Under the pieces are notes generated by a model that had not been told where the DNA came from, ran no database searches, and saw only the letters and a list, made by a program, of their open reading frames with translations. The position numbers were made by a program, and so were the translations under genes. Positions 23,640-32,277 of a stretch of 45,819 bases of DNA are shown piece after piece. Numbering within the stretch: position 1 is the stretch's first letter; each line of letters starts with the position of its first letter. The stretch lies in the NCBI GenBank assembly GCA_025351825.1, contig JANXVE010000124.1, forward strand, positions 1 through 45,819, read 5' to 3'. The DNA comes from Chamaesiphon sp. 341R_metabat_111. Lineage in GTDB: Bacteria; Cyanobacteriota; Cyanobacteriia; Cyanobacteriales; Chamaesiphonaceae.

Positions 23640-26600
23640 CTATTCATAACTGCGGGCAATTGGAATACCTTGCCAAGTAGTAGCCGCAGGCAGCTTTTCA
23701 CCTTTCATCACCAAAGACATCGGTTGGATTTGGACATCTGATTCCAGCACGGTATCGTAGAGCACCATCCCCCAACCCCCGATTTGAGCGCGAGGATAGA
23801 GATGGAGTGTACCCAGTTTCATCACCCGATCTTCAAATAGGTGCGTTTGCAGGGTAGCATCCCGATCGAGAATCACATCATCGTCGATCGTAATCAAATC
23901 GAATTCGGTAAAGTCCGTAGTTTCGATATAGACATTTCGCCCGATTTTCATGCCCAGCAACCGCAACAGCATCGGCGCGAACGGAGTGCCCAAGAGAAAG
24001 AACAGGAACCCAGGCACGATAATCGCCTCATACAGCCCCGTAATTAACTCCGTGCGCCAGATAAAGCTGCTCCAAAGGGGAATCGTCCCAGGACGATAGC
24101 GACCGATTATCAGCCATTTTAAGCCGATGACTAAGAGAGCGGAAAGTCCGGTAAAGAGGAAATAACAGAAGGGGAACAGGACGAAAACTCCCATCCAAAT
24201 CACCACATCCCACTTCCAATTTGAATTGGCATCGGCGATTACCGTCAAGCCGACTTCTAAGAAAAATAGCAGCAGAAAATGGATGCTACCAGGGAGGGTG
24301 ACGCGCAGAAACTCGATCGCCAGTCGCACGGCATATAGATGGCGGGGTGGCTTATAGGTTTGCGCCTCTGCGTAGCTATCGATGACTTCGCGATGGGGGA
24401 TATAAATCGCGGGAGAACCCAGCCATGCGGTATCGGGTGGCATCGGCTCGTTGCTGACGGGGGGAATCGACAAACAACCAATCAAAGAATTACTGGCGAT
24501 CGTACTGTGTGCTGGCACGAGGGCACCATTGCCGACAAATGTTTGCGAACCGACTTGGGTAGGAGCTAATTCCATCCAGCCGCGATCGACTTTTACCGCA
24601 CCTAAAGATACCGTATCGGCGATGAAACTCTCTGAGCCGATCGATAGTAAATCAGGCGTAAGATTAGTAGCGGTAGAGATTTCGGTTCGCGCACCAATGT
24701 TTGCGCCTAACATCCGCAACCACGGCAGCAGATAGAGCGTAGAGTAGAGCGTTGGCATCATCTCTAGACTCATACTCATCAACTTGTCAACCCACCATTT
24801 TCGCAATCCGAAACTACTATAAACAGGATAATTACCAGGCTTGACTCGACCTAATAACAGCCATTTATGTAGTAAAACTTGCAGACAAAATATGCCAATA
24901 AATGAGAAACTACCAAAGATAGCGGCGGGAATTAATAATTCATAACTTTCCTCTTCTTTAAGCAATTCTTGCCATAGTAAAAAGCCTGGAATTGCCGAGA
25001 TAAAGGGGACTAACCAAATCGCGATCGATCCGATCGAATAGCCAATTTTCAATAAAGTACCGCACTTAGGTACTGGTGTTAATAGTTCGTCAATTTGAGT
25101 ATTAGTAAGAGGATCTAATTTCGCTGGCGAACCGATCCACGCCTCTCCAGTCGGAATACTCAAACCATTACCCAAATAAGATAAATCGCCAATCCGCGAT
25201 CGATCTGCTAGTTGAGTATGTAGTCCCAGCATCGTATTCGATCCAACAAAACAATCGCGCCCGATCGTAATGTTACCAATTACCAATCGCCCATCGACGA
25301 TTTCATAGCCGACTAAACTCGCACCATCATTGATACTCGTATTCTTGCCGATCGTAATCAGATCGGCAGCAATTAGTTCGATCCCACCAAGATAAACATT
25401 CCGATCGATTTTTGCACCCAGCCACCGATAATAAGTGTTTAGGAATGGAGAGCCAGCTAGATATTCAGTGGACACCAGCTTGTGAACTTGCTGCATCAAC
25501 CAAAACCGCCAATAATAACCGCCCCAGAGGGGATAACTACCAGGTTTATATTTACCAATAACTAACCACTTTAAGGCGATCGTAATTAGGAGTAAAGCCG
25601 GATGAATCAGCAGTAAGACGATCGCGGATATTCCCAAGGCGATATATTTATTCCAGCCTTCATCATACAAAGTATCAAAGACCGAAAAAGGTAAAACGAT
25701 CGGGGTGCTATAGATAAAGTAGAGAATATAAATGCCTAAAATCGTCCAAATGTGCAGATCGGGGCGCGGTTTGGCTGTCGATCGAATCGTTGGTTCGTGA
25801 GGGTTGGCGGTTGTCTGCTGTTGACGATTAGTTAATGTTGTTGCTAGTCCAGCGACAGTGGGATGTTGATAGATATCTAATACTGCTAAATCTTGAAATT
25901 GAGGATTTTCCCGCAGTTTAGAAATGACATTCGCCGCGAGTAAAGAATGTCCACCTAATTCCTCAAAGAAATCAGCATCGATCGAGATATCGTTAATGCC
26001 TAATATTTCCGACCAAACACAAGCAATTTTACTTTCGACTTCATTCGTCGGTTTCCGTCCGGTATTGCTGTGGAAATTAACACCGATATTCTGCGGTTCG
26101 GGTAATGATTTACGATCGACCTTACCACTCGGTAAAGTTGGCAGATCGGTTAATACTTCCAAACTAGTCGGCACCATGTAGGCAGGCAGACGCGATCGCA
26201 TGGTTTCATAAATCCCGCTCAAGTCTAATTCTGCTAGACTCTGTTTGGGAACTAAATAGGCAATCAATCGATCGACTTGGGCGACTTTTTTAACAGCTAC
26301 TACCGCCGCACTCACCCCCGCACATTGCATGATTACCGATTCGATTTCCGATAGCTCGATCCGAAATCCGCGCAACTTTACTTGTCCGTCAATTCGTCCT
26401 AAAAATTGGATCTCACCATCATTTGTCCAACTACCTAAATCTCCCGTTTTGTACAGGCGATCTGGGATAATCCCGATCGCTTTATAAGCATCTAAACTGA
26501 TAAATTTCTCAGCAGTTAAATCGGGACGATTGACATAACCCCGCGCCAAACAAATCCCGCCAATGTGAATTTCGCCCTCGACTCCTAGCGGACATAACTG

Positions 26601-27686
26601 AAGCTCTTCATCTAAAATATATACGTAGTAAGTCGGTAAAGCCTTGCCGATTGTAATCGCTCGATCGGGTTGACATTCTTGATAAGTACTGACGACAGTT
26701 GCTTCAGTCGGCCCATAAGTATTTAATACCCTCCGGTGCGGATTGCACCAGCGCGACACCAATTCTTGGGGACATTGTTCGCCACCCAAAATTAATAACC
26801 GAATCGTCGGGACTTCTACCTCCATCATCGCCAGTAATGTCGGTACGCAGGATAATACCGTTACCCGCCCCGTTGTCAGAAACTGGGCTAAATCGACCCC
26901 AGAGCGAGTTTGCTCTACCGAACCGACAATCAGCGTCGCGCCAGCAGCGAAGGTACACCACACCTCTTCTACCGAGGCATCAAAGGCGATCGAGAAGCCC
27001 TGATAGACGCGATCTTCCGGCTGAATCTGATAAACGGACTCATTTACCACCCGAATATAATTAGTACTGCTGCGATGCTCGATCTCGACACCTTTGGGTC
27101 TACCCGTCGAACCCGATGTATAAATGACGTAGCTCAAATCACGCTCGGTTGTACCGATAAGCTGTTGCTCTAGTCTAGTTGTCGGTTCGATCGCAATCTT
27201 CTCCGCATGGAGATCGACGCAGACAACACTGGTTAACCCGATCGCTTTTTCCTGAGCTAAATCCTCGGTTGTGACGATCGTATTTATCCCGCCATCACTC
27301 AAAATATAGTCAATTCGATCGGCTGGATATTCAGGATCGAGGGGAACGTAAGCTCCACCAGCCTTGAGGATTGCCAAAATTGCGATGTATAATTCTGGCG
27401 ATCGCGGGATGAGTAACCCCACTCGATTGTTACAGATAACTCCCTGACGGCGCAAATAGTGGGCGAGTTGATTCGATTTTGCTTCTACTTCTTGATAGGT
27501 GAGAATGGCACCTCGGTCGTCAATTGCTGAGGCCGTAGGAACATTATCTACCTGGGCTTCAAATAAATGATGAAGGCAATCATTTACCTGCGGTGTGCGA
27601 TGGGGTGTTTGTGGGCGAAGCGGCTCCGCATAGGCAGACGCTTCGCGAACAGAATGAGAATCGCCAAGTTGCTCGCTTGAAACCAT
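23640..27686 (-). CDS. Pls/PosA-like single-module membrane non-ribosomal peptide synthetase
   Basis: Protein of 1348 residues. An adenylation domain (about 35-535) has TSGSTGRPKG (190-199), FDASVEEVW (235-243), NTYGPTEAT (322-330), YKTGDLG and the catalytic LPSGKVDRK (K522). A carrier domain follows with phosphopantetheine Ser581 (LGGHSL). There is no condensation or thioesterase domain. The last ~700 residues alternate hydrophobic helices with three left-handed beta-helix segments. This is the layout of Pls (epsilon-poly-lysine synthetase) and PosA enzymes, which polymerise or join amino acids at the membrane. The substrate is not readable. The N-terminal ~25 residues include a dispersed-repeat insertion. 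Confidence 0.85.
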   Translation of the reverse strand: MVSSEQLGDSHSVREASAYAEPLRPQTPHRTPQVNDCLHHLFEAQVDNVPTASAIDDRGAILTYQEVEAKSNQLAHYLRRQGVICNNRVGLLIPRSPELYIAILAILKAGGAYVPLDPEYPADRIDYILSDGGINTIVTTEDLAQEKAIGLTSVVCVDLHAEKIAIEPTTRLEQQLIGTTERDLSYVIYTSGSTGRPKGVEIEHRSSTNYIRVVNESVYQIQPEDRVYQGFSIAFDASVEEVWCTFAAGATLIVGSVEQTRSGVDLAQFLTTGRVTVLSCVPTLLAMMEVEVPTIRLLILGGEQCPQELVSRWCNPHRRVLNTYGPTEATVVSTYQECQPDRAITIGKALPTYYVYILDEELQLCPLGVEGEIHIGGICLARGYVNRPDLTAEKFISLDAYKAIGIIPDRLYKTGDLGSWTNDGEIQFLGRIDGQVKLRGFRIELSEIESVIMQCAGVSAAVVAVKKVAQVDRLIAYLVPKQSLAELDLSGIYETMRSRLPAYMVPTSLEVLTDLPTLPSGKVDRKSLPEPQNIGVNFHSNTGRKPTNEVESKIACVWSEILGINDISIDADFFEELGGHSLLAANVISKLRENPQFQDLAVLDIYQHPTVAGLATTLTNRQQQTTANPHEPTIRSTAKPRPDLHIWTILGIYILYFIYSTPIVLPFSVFDTLYDEGWNKYIALGISAIVLLLIHPALLLITIALKWLVIGKYKPGSYPLWGGYYWRFWLMQQVHKLVSTEYLAGSPFLNTYYRWLGAKIDRNVYLGGIELIAADLITIGKNTSINDGASLVGYEIVDGRLVIGNITIGRDCFVGSNTMLGLHTQLADRSRIGDLSYLGNGLSIPTGEAWIGSPAKLDPLTNTQIDELLTPVPKCGTLLKIGYSIGSIAIWLVPFISAIPGFLLWQELLKEEESYELLIPAAIFGSFSFIGIFCLQVLLHKWLLLGRVKPGNYPVYSSFGLRKWWVDKLMSMSLEMMPTLYSTLYLLPWLRMLGANIGARTEISTATNLTPDLLSIGSESFIADTVSLGAVKVDRGWMELAPTQVGSQTFVGNGALVPAHSTIASNSLIGCLSIPPVSNEPMPPDTAWLGSPAIYIPHREVIDSYAEAQTYKPPRHLYAVRLAIEFLRVTLPGSIHFLLLFFLEVGLTVIADANSNWKWDVVIWMGVFVLFPFCYFLFTGLSALLVIGLKWLIIGRYRPGTIPLWSSFIWRTELITGLYEAIIVPGFLFFLLGTPFAPMLLRLLGMKIGRNVYIETTDFTEFDLITIDDDVILDRDATLQTHLFEDRVMKLGTLHLYPRAQIGGWGMVLYDTVLESDVQIQPMSLVMKGEKLPAATTWQGIPIARSYE
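27615..27646. repeat. Dispersed palindromic repeat translated in the NRPS N-terminus
   Basis: GCGAAGCG (27615-27622) and CGCTTCGC (27639-27646) form an inverted repeat around GCTCCGC and TAGGCAGA. It is translated as REASAYAEPLR near residues 14-24 of the NRPS, before the first conserved adenylation residues. Similar GC-rich palindromes with GCTCCGC cores are common dispersed repeats in cyanobacteria. Confidence 0.6.
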
Positions 27687-27757
27687 GTTTTATTACTGTA
27701 ATCTTAGGGTTAAATCGGGGGTAGAAAAATTGAAATGTAAATCGATCGCCAATTGAA

Positions 27758-28405
27758 TTACTTTCCGCCTTGGTTGTTCTGCCGATTGTTGTTGCGCTTT
27801 GGCGGGGGAGTTAGTAGTTTTGAGGGCTGTGGCTGGTTGGCACGATCGATTGATTCTGCTGCCAGATGCTCGTTAGCAGAGCCTTTCGTTTCGAGAATCG
27901 ATTCGCCAATTTCACCACCAATTTTTGCACCGATTTCGGCACCGATCGCCATGCCGATCGGCCCCATCAAGATTTCACCGATGGCTTCGCCGACAACTTC
28001 ACCGATCGATTCACATGCGATTTCACTGGTGATTTCGGCGGTAAATTCTTCGACTTCTTCGACAAAATCGGCAGCAGATTCGTCTTTAACGGGATGCTCG
28101 GATGGTTTGGCAACTTCAGGTGTGAGAAAGGATACACTCAAACAGTCGAGAACTTTTTGCTCCGATAGTTCGCTGCTGTAGTAGGAGATAACGATCGAGC
28201 TAGCAAGCGGATTAATCCGAACTTCAGTGACACCGTGCAGGGCGGTAACGGCTTGTTTGAGATCGTTACCATACTTGATGTCATTGTGAAGCCTGTCGAT
28301 CTTGACCCGCACTCTTCCTGGCAATCGATGGACGATTTTACCCGTCTCGGTGGGTTTTGACTTTGGCGCGGTTGATTTAGCTTTTTTGGTGGTGGTATTT
28401 TTCAT
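27758..28405 (-). CDS. HMA-like domain protein with glycine-zipper C-terminus
   Basis: Protein of about 215 residues, starting at the ATG at 28405 (MKNTTTKKAKSTAPK) rather than at a longer upstream frame that overlaps the preceding small gene. Residues about 22-82 form an HMA_2-type fold (GKIVHRLPGRVRVKID, VTEVRINPLASSIVISYY) without a CxxC metal-binding pair. A Glu-rich stretch follows, then a Gly zipper (GEAIGEILMGPIGMAIGAEI). It is 4 bp downstream of the 52-codon gene and in the same operon as the P1-type ATPase, whose N-terminus carries a similar domain. The role is probably metal-pump related or membrane-associated; the exact role is unknown. Confidence 0.7.
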   Translation of the reverse strand: MKNTTTKKAKSTAPKSKPTETGKIVHRLPGRVRVKIDRLHNDIKYGNDLKQAVTALHGVTEVRINPLASSIVISYYSSELSEQKVLDCLSVSFLTPEVAKPSEHPVKDESAADFVEEVEEFTAEITSEIACESIGEVVGEAIGEILMGPIGMAIGAEIGAKIGGEIGESILETKGSANEHLAAESIDRANQPQPSKLLTPPPKRNNNRQNNQGGK

Positions 28406-28409
28406 AACT

Positions 28410-28568
28410 TTAAAGTGTGGCTGCCCAACCGAAGCAGAATTCTGCCAAGAGCAGGAAGGGTACACCAGGGATGACGGGGAGAAATAGCCCGATGATGCCA
28501 ACGATCGTGCTGGCGGTACCAACAGCGATGAGGATTTGTTTTTGGGTATTTTTTAAAGTGGCTTCCAT
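28410..28568 (-). CDS. Small membrane protein with LPVIPGVPF motif (DUF454/PGPGW-like)
   Basis: A 52-residue frame from ATG 28566-28568 to TAA 28410-28412. After MEATLKNTQKQ it is almost entirely hydrophobic: ILIAVGTASTIVGIIGLFLP, then VIPGVPFLLLAEFCFGWAA. The LP-x-IPG-x-PFLLLA motif is that of small YbaN/DUF454 or PGPGW-type membrane proteins. Tight spacing (4 bp to the HMA gene, 53 bp after the MOSC pseudogene) places it in the operon. It is easily missed because of its size. Confidence 0.7.
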   Translation of the reverse strand: MEATLKNTQKQILIAVGTASTIVGIIGLFLPVIPGVPFLLLAEFCFGWAATL

Positions 28569-28621
28569 GATATTAATGTTGGTTGTAAATTGTAGATTTA
28601 GGTTTGCTAATTTGGGCTAAT

Positions 28622-29189
28622 TCAAACTCGATCGAGTGGAATGTGTGGTTCTAGCGGTAGTTCGATCTCGATCGAGTCGCCAGGTTTGACATCTCCGCCA
28701 GCGATGACAATGCCCATGACACCACCTTTACGAATCAGCTTTCCCTGTTCGTCGCGTCCTAGTAAGGCAGACATTAAGCCTTGCTGAAATCGATCTAACT
28801 GAGCGCAGGGATTTCGCAATCCAGTTATTTCCACTACTGCTGTTGTGCCTAAAGTTAGTCGTGTCCCTGTCGGTAAACCAAGCAGATCGATCCCGCGTGT
28901 AGTAATGTTTTCACCCATTGCACCAGGGGAGATGATAAAACCGGAAGCTTGAAGTTCATCATGGGTTTCAGCCTGAATGAAATGCACTTGGCGCAAATTT
29001 GGCTGGGTGGGATCGGCGGCTACTCGCGATTCTCCAGGGGGAGAGGCTACGCCAACGATGTTTGACAGTCTTACCCAGATGTGAGTCACCTTCAACACCT
29101 AATCCAGTTAAAAGCTGAATACTTTCCTGGTTTAGTTTCGTGAAGGTGTGACTGGTGCTGCGGCTGACGGCGATTACCATTCCATTCAT
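28622..29189 (-). pseudogene. MOSC-domain protein, frameshifted by a 25-bp insertion
   Basis: Two reverse-strand frames together make one MOSC (molybdenum-cofactor sulfurase C-terminal) protein of about 180 residues. The first frame starts MNGMVIAVSRSTSHTFTK and runs to LGKTVKHR; the second continues SRVAADPTQPNLRQVHFI, then GAMGENITTRGIDLLGLP and CAQLDRFQQGL. The 25-bp repeat at 29031-29055 lies exactly at the break. Removing it restores VKHR-SRVAADP across a CGATCG word. The intact protein would be a small sulfur- or metal-handling MOSC enzyme. As it stands the gene should give a truncated product unless frameshifting occurs. Confidence 0.82.
29031..29055. repeat. 25-bp miniature repeat inserted in CGATCG (frameshifting copy)
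   Basis: Starts TCTCC, ends GGAGAGGCTACGCCAA, with AGGG between. It is flanked by CGCGAT and CGATG, so removing 25 bp restores CGATCG. Ends and insertion word match the 24-bp copy at 11210-11233; only the central bases differ. Confidence 0.8.
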
Positions 29190-29201
29190 ATTTATTAGCT
29201 C

Positions 29202-31667
29202 CTAAACTTTGACAGCCGAGAGTTGGCTTAGGGGATGAAAGAGTTGCGATCCTGGTTGGTGTTGCCATGCAATGCCCTCTGGATCTTTGTGCTGACTCCA
29301 GATGTCGAATCCAGCAGTCGATCGGCGACGGGCAACTGTTTGGGTGGTTACGCCGAGTCTTTTGGCTAGATCCCTTTGAGTGATGGCATCGGGGCGGCGA
29401 TCGATCTTCGCACCATTAGTAACCATTTTGTCCGAGGTTGGAGAAGCTGTTAAAGATGGTAAGGTGCGATTGGCTTCAAGCAATGGACGCAACCCGTTTA
29501 ATTCTGCCACGATCGCCGAACCGTTGTTGATGATAATCGCGAGGACGGGATCGAGGGCAAATAATACACCGCCGAGCATTGCGCCCAAGTTGGGAATTGC
29601 CACGATCGCCGTATTTTGCCAGATAATATCCATCGCCTGACGCGCTACCTTAACTGCCAGAATTAAGCCCCGCAGATCGTCGTCCATTAACACTACATCG
29701 GCGGTTTCACGAGCGACATCGGATGCACCAGCAAAGGAAATCGAAACATCGGCGTAGGCGAGGGCGGCGGAGTCGTTGATCCCATCGCCGCAGAAGGCAA
29801 CGGTTTTACCGCTTTCATGCAGAGATTTGACTACTTCTACTTTCCGTTCGGGGAAGGCTTCGGCGTAGACGCAATCTGGTTCGATATCGAGTTCGCGAGC
29901 GATCGTGGTGGCAACTCTGGTGACATCACCAGTCAGCATGTATGCCTTGATGCCTAAATCGCGCAATTCTCGAATGACTGCTTGACTTTCGAGGCGCGGT
30001 GGATCGCTGTAGAGGATGACTCCGAGCAGTTCGCCATTTCCGGCTACATAGACGGGTGCATGGCTACCAGAGAGGACTTCTGGATATTTTTGGTTCAAAC
30101 TGTCCAAATTAATTTCTGACTGCTCCATCAGCCTGTGGCTGCCGACGAGAAGCTGCATATCATTCACCGTGGCGGCGACTCCCAATCCGACGCGATATTC
30201 CCAGGCATCGCAATCGTAGAGGGGCAAATTGCCCTCGCGAGCATGGCGGACGATCGCTTCGGCGATCGGGTGAGTTAAGCCCTGTTCGGCGGTGGCTGCC
30301 AGTGCCAGGACTTCCGACTCGGATAGTTGAGGGTGCAATACTTTAATTGCGGTAATTCCGGCGTGCCCCTGCGTCAGGGTGCCTGTTTTGTCAAAGACGA
30401 TCGTATCGATTTTAGCCAGGAATTCGATCGCGCGTCCACTCCGAATTAATACGCCATTGCGGGCGGCATAAGTGAGGGCGGAGAGAATGGTGGTAGGGAC
30501 GGAAACGCGGATGCCAGTCCCGATATCCAGTGTGAGGAGCGCGATCGCTCGATTTAAGTCGTTGCTGAAGATCCCCACCGCGATTGCGGTAACTAATGTC
30601 GGCACGACTAGCTGATTGGCGACAACGGCGGCATAGTTTTCGACGCGGGTATCGTGAACTGGGGCGGATTCAACGAGAGCTAAAATTACGCCAGCGCGAG
30701 TATTTGTACCCATCCGTTCGGCGTAGATACATAGATGTCCATCGACAACTAGAGTCGATGCAAATACTTCTTCGGCGATCGATCGCGTCACGGGGACGGA
30801 TTCACCCGTGAGGCTACACTGGTCGATAATGGCAGTACCGCGCAGGATATAACCATCGACGGGAATTTGGTCGCCAGGATAAACTAATACCCCATCGCCC
30901 TTGACGATATCTCTGGCTGAAATCCGCAATTCCTGCCCGTCACGCTCGACTAAGACTTCGCCATTGAGACAGTCTAATAGATCTAGCGATGCCCGTTCGC
31001 TACCTCGCGCCGTCAGATCCCGAATCACTTCGCCCCCTTCAATTAGCCCCAACATTAAGGCTGGCGGGAAGTACCGCCCCTGGGATGCGTGGAGGGCGAT
31101 CGCCAGTCCATCTAAGAAATCAATATTTAACTGCTTATCCTGCTGAATGCCATCTAATGCCCGTTGGAATACTGGTAAGGCTGCGGCAATAATTACGCCG
31201 CCGGCGATGAGTCCAGGAATGGGCACTCCCAGAGCTACTCCAATCCCCACAGCCAAGCCCAGTACGGGTAGCCCCAGCCGCTGCACATAGTCGATTTCTT
31301 CAATTGGAGCCGCTTGCTGCTTTTCTGTCGGTTCTGGGATATTTAGTGCCCGTTCCAGCATCTCGATCGCGGCTGTTCTGGCTAGTTCGATCTGCGACTG
31401 CGACAACTGCGGATCGAATTCTACGGCGATCGATTTAGCTGCGGGACTAATTCGCACCCGATCGACACTCTCGATCGCCGTCATCAAACCTAATAACCGC
31501 TGGGCATAGTCGGCATCGTCACCCAGTCGAATGACTTTGAGCCGCAGGTACCAGGGTGTTTGGTGCATCACCTGATATCCTACAGTCTGAGTAGCGATCG
31601 CCGTCGGCTCTATCGATGACGATCGATCTAAATTAACAGAACTCGCTGTTTTGTCTGTTGTCAGCAT
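29202..31667 (-). CDS. P1-type ATPase (heavy-metal-pump-like) with non-CPC motif and C-terminal HTH
   Basis: Membrane ATPase of 821 residues. It has an HMA-like N-terminal domain (about 30-107) lacking CxxC, the actuator TGES (287-290), phosphorylation site D426 in FDKTGTLTQG, HP dipeptide (THPIAEA) and hinge GDGINDSAALAYADVSISF. The membrane metal motif, normally CPC or similar, is DIGTGIR (381-387), so classical Cu/Zn/Cd ligands are missing. After the last helices a ~60-residue tail (from about 762) contains a helix-turn-helix-like segment (ITQRDLAKRLGVTTQTVARR). It starts the central part of a reverse-strand operon downstream of a DUF5132-like gene. The transported ion is unknown. Confidence 0.85.
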   Translation of the reverse strand: MLTTDKTASSVNLDRSSSIEPTAIATQTVGYQVMHQTPWYLRLKVIRLGDDADYAQRLLGLMTAIESVDRVRISPAAKSIAVEFDPQLSQSQIELARTAAIEMLERALNIPEPTEKQQAAPIEEIDYVQRLGLPVLGLAVGIGVALGVPIPGLIAGGVIIAAALPVFQRALDGIQQDKQLNIDFLDGLAIALHASQGRYFPPALMLGLIEGGEVIRDLTARGSERASLDLLDCLNGEVLVERDGQELRISARDIVKGDGVLVYPGDQIPVDGYILRGTAIIDQCSLTGESVPVTRSIAEEVFASTLVVDGHLCIYAERMGTNTRAGVILALVESAPVHDTRVENYAAVVANQLVVPTLVTAIAVGIFSNDLNRAIALLTLDIGTGIRVSVPTTILSALTYAARNGVLIRSGRAIEFLAKIDTIVFDKTGTLTQGHAGITAIKVLHPQLSESEVLALAATAEQGLTHPIAEAIVRHAREGNLPLYDCDAWEYRVGLGVAATVNDMQLLVGSHRLMEQSEINLDSLNQKYPEVLSGSHAPVYVAGNGELLGVILYSDPPRLESQAVIRELRDLGIKAYMLTGDVTRVATTIARELDIEPDCVYAEAFPERKVEVVKSLHESGKTVAFCGDGINDSAALAYADVSISFAGASDVARETADVVLMDDDLRGLILAVKVARQAMDIIWQNTAIVAIPNLGAMLGGVLFALDPVLAIIINNGSAIVAELNGLRPLLEANRTLPSLTASPTSDKMVTNGAKIDRRPDAITQRDLAKRLGVTTQTVARRRSTAGFDIWSQHKDPEGIAWQHQPGSQLFHPLSQLSAVKV

Positions 31668-31769
31668 TTTAAATAAAGTTGTGATTCATAAATCGTCGGG
31701 GCGGATCGATTCATAGGATCGAACTCGAACCCGCCCTTTCCCTCGATCGGCATCCGCATGTCTCCGGTT

Positions 31770-32096
31770 TTACTCAGAAACGATTTCAACTTCACGCGGT
31801 TCGGCACTATTGTGTGCTTTCTTCGCTGTGCGTTCTGCCTGCGCGTCAGCCACTAAATCGCGAAAAGATTCCTCAGCTTCGGCAAAGCTAGACTGAACAT
31901 TTTCAAGTGCATCCAGACCCCAAACCATCGCTTTTTTAGTATGCTCTTTGGCTGACTCCGCCAAGGGTTCGCCCAAATTTTCATGTCCCATCGCTTTCCC
32001 AACGGTAGTCACGACAGGTGCTAAAGCGAGTGCGCCAACGCCGATAGCTAGAGCAGTCAAAGGTTCTAATCCGAGCCATAATGCTTCAAATTCCAT
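31770..32096 (-). CDS. Small membrane-anchored protein, DUF5132-like
   Basis: Protein of 108 residues with one N-terminal hydrophobic segment (LTALAIGVGALALAPVV), then a polar helical region (AKEHTKKAMVWGLDALENVQ, then EAEESFRDLVADAQAER) and an acidic end. It resembles small cyanobacterial DUF5132-type proteins that accompany P-type ATPases; I assign the family with moderate confidence only. It is the first gene of the reverse-strand metal-related operon, 102 bp before the ATPase. A promoter/operator-like palindrome lies about 60-80 bp upstream of its start. Confidence 0.6.
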   Translation of the reverse strand: MEFEALWLGLEPLTALAIGVGALALAPVVTTVGKAMGHENLGEPLAESAKEHTKKAMVWGLDALENVQSSFAEAEESFRDLVADAQAERTAKKAHNSAEPREVEIVSE

Positions 32097-32153
32097 GTTA
32101 ATTTTGCCTCGTTTGGGTTGATTTTAATGTTACGAACACAGGGCAATTGCTGC

Positions 32154-32179
32154 TGAATATTATACTTTGTATATATTCA
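32154..32179. promoter_or_regulatory. Candidate promoter/operator palindrome of the metal operon
   Basis: TGAATAT (32154-32160) and ATATTCA (32173-32179) are perfect inverted arms, with ATAC/GTAT pairing further inside if one base is skipped. On the reverse strand a TATAAT hexamer overlaps the right-hand part and points toward the gene at 32096. TGAA-N-TTCA palindromes over a -10 element are typical of ArsR/SmtB-type metal-sensor operators; the sensor itself is not in this window. Confidence 0.4.
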
Positions 32180-32277
32180 ATAACTTAATTACACAACTAT
32201 TAATATAAGTATATCATTGTCGATAATTAAAATCTACATATTTCAATTTAAATTACAATAATGACCGATCGAGAATC

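Noticed and set aside
28405-28522. Longer start of the HMA-like protein
   Set aside because: The extra 39 codons are antisense-like to nothing but overlap the 52-codon membrane protein in another frame; the Met at 28405 fits operon spacing.
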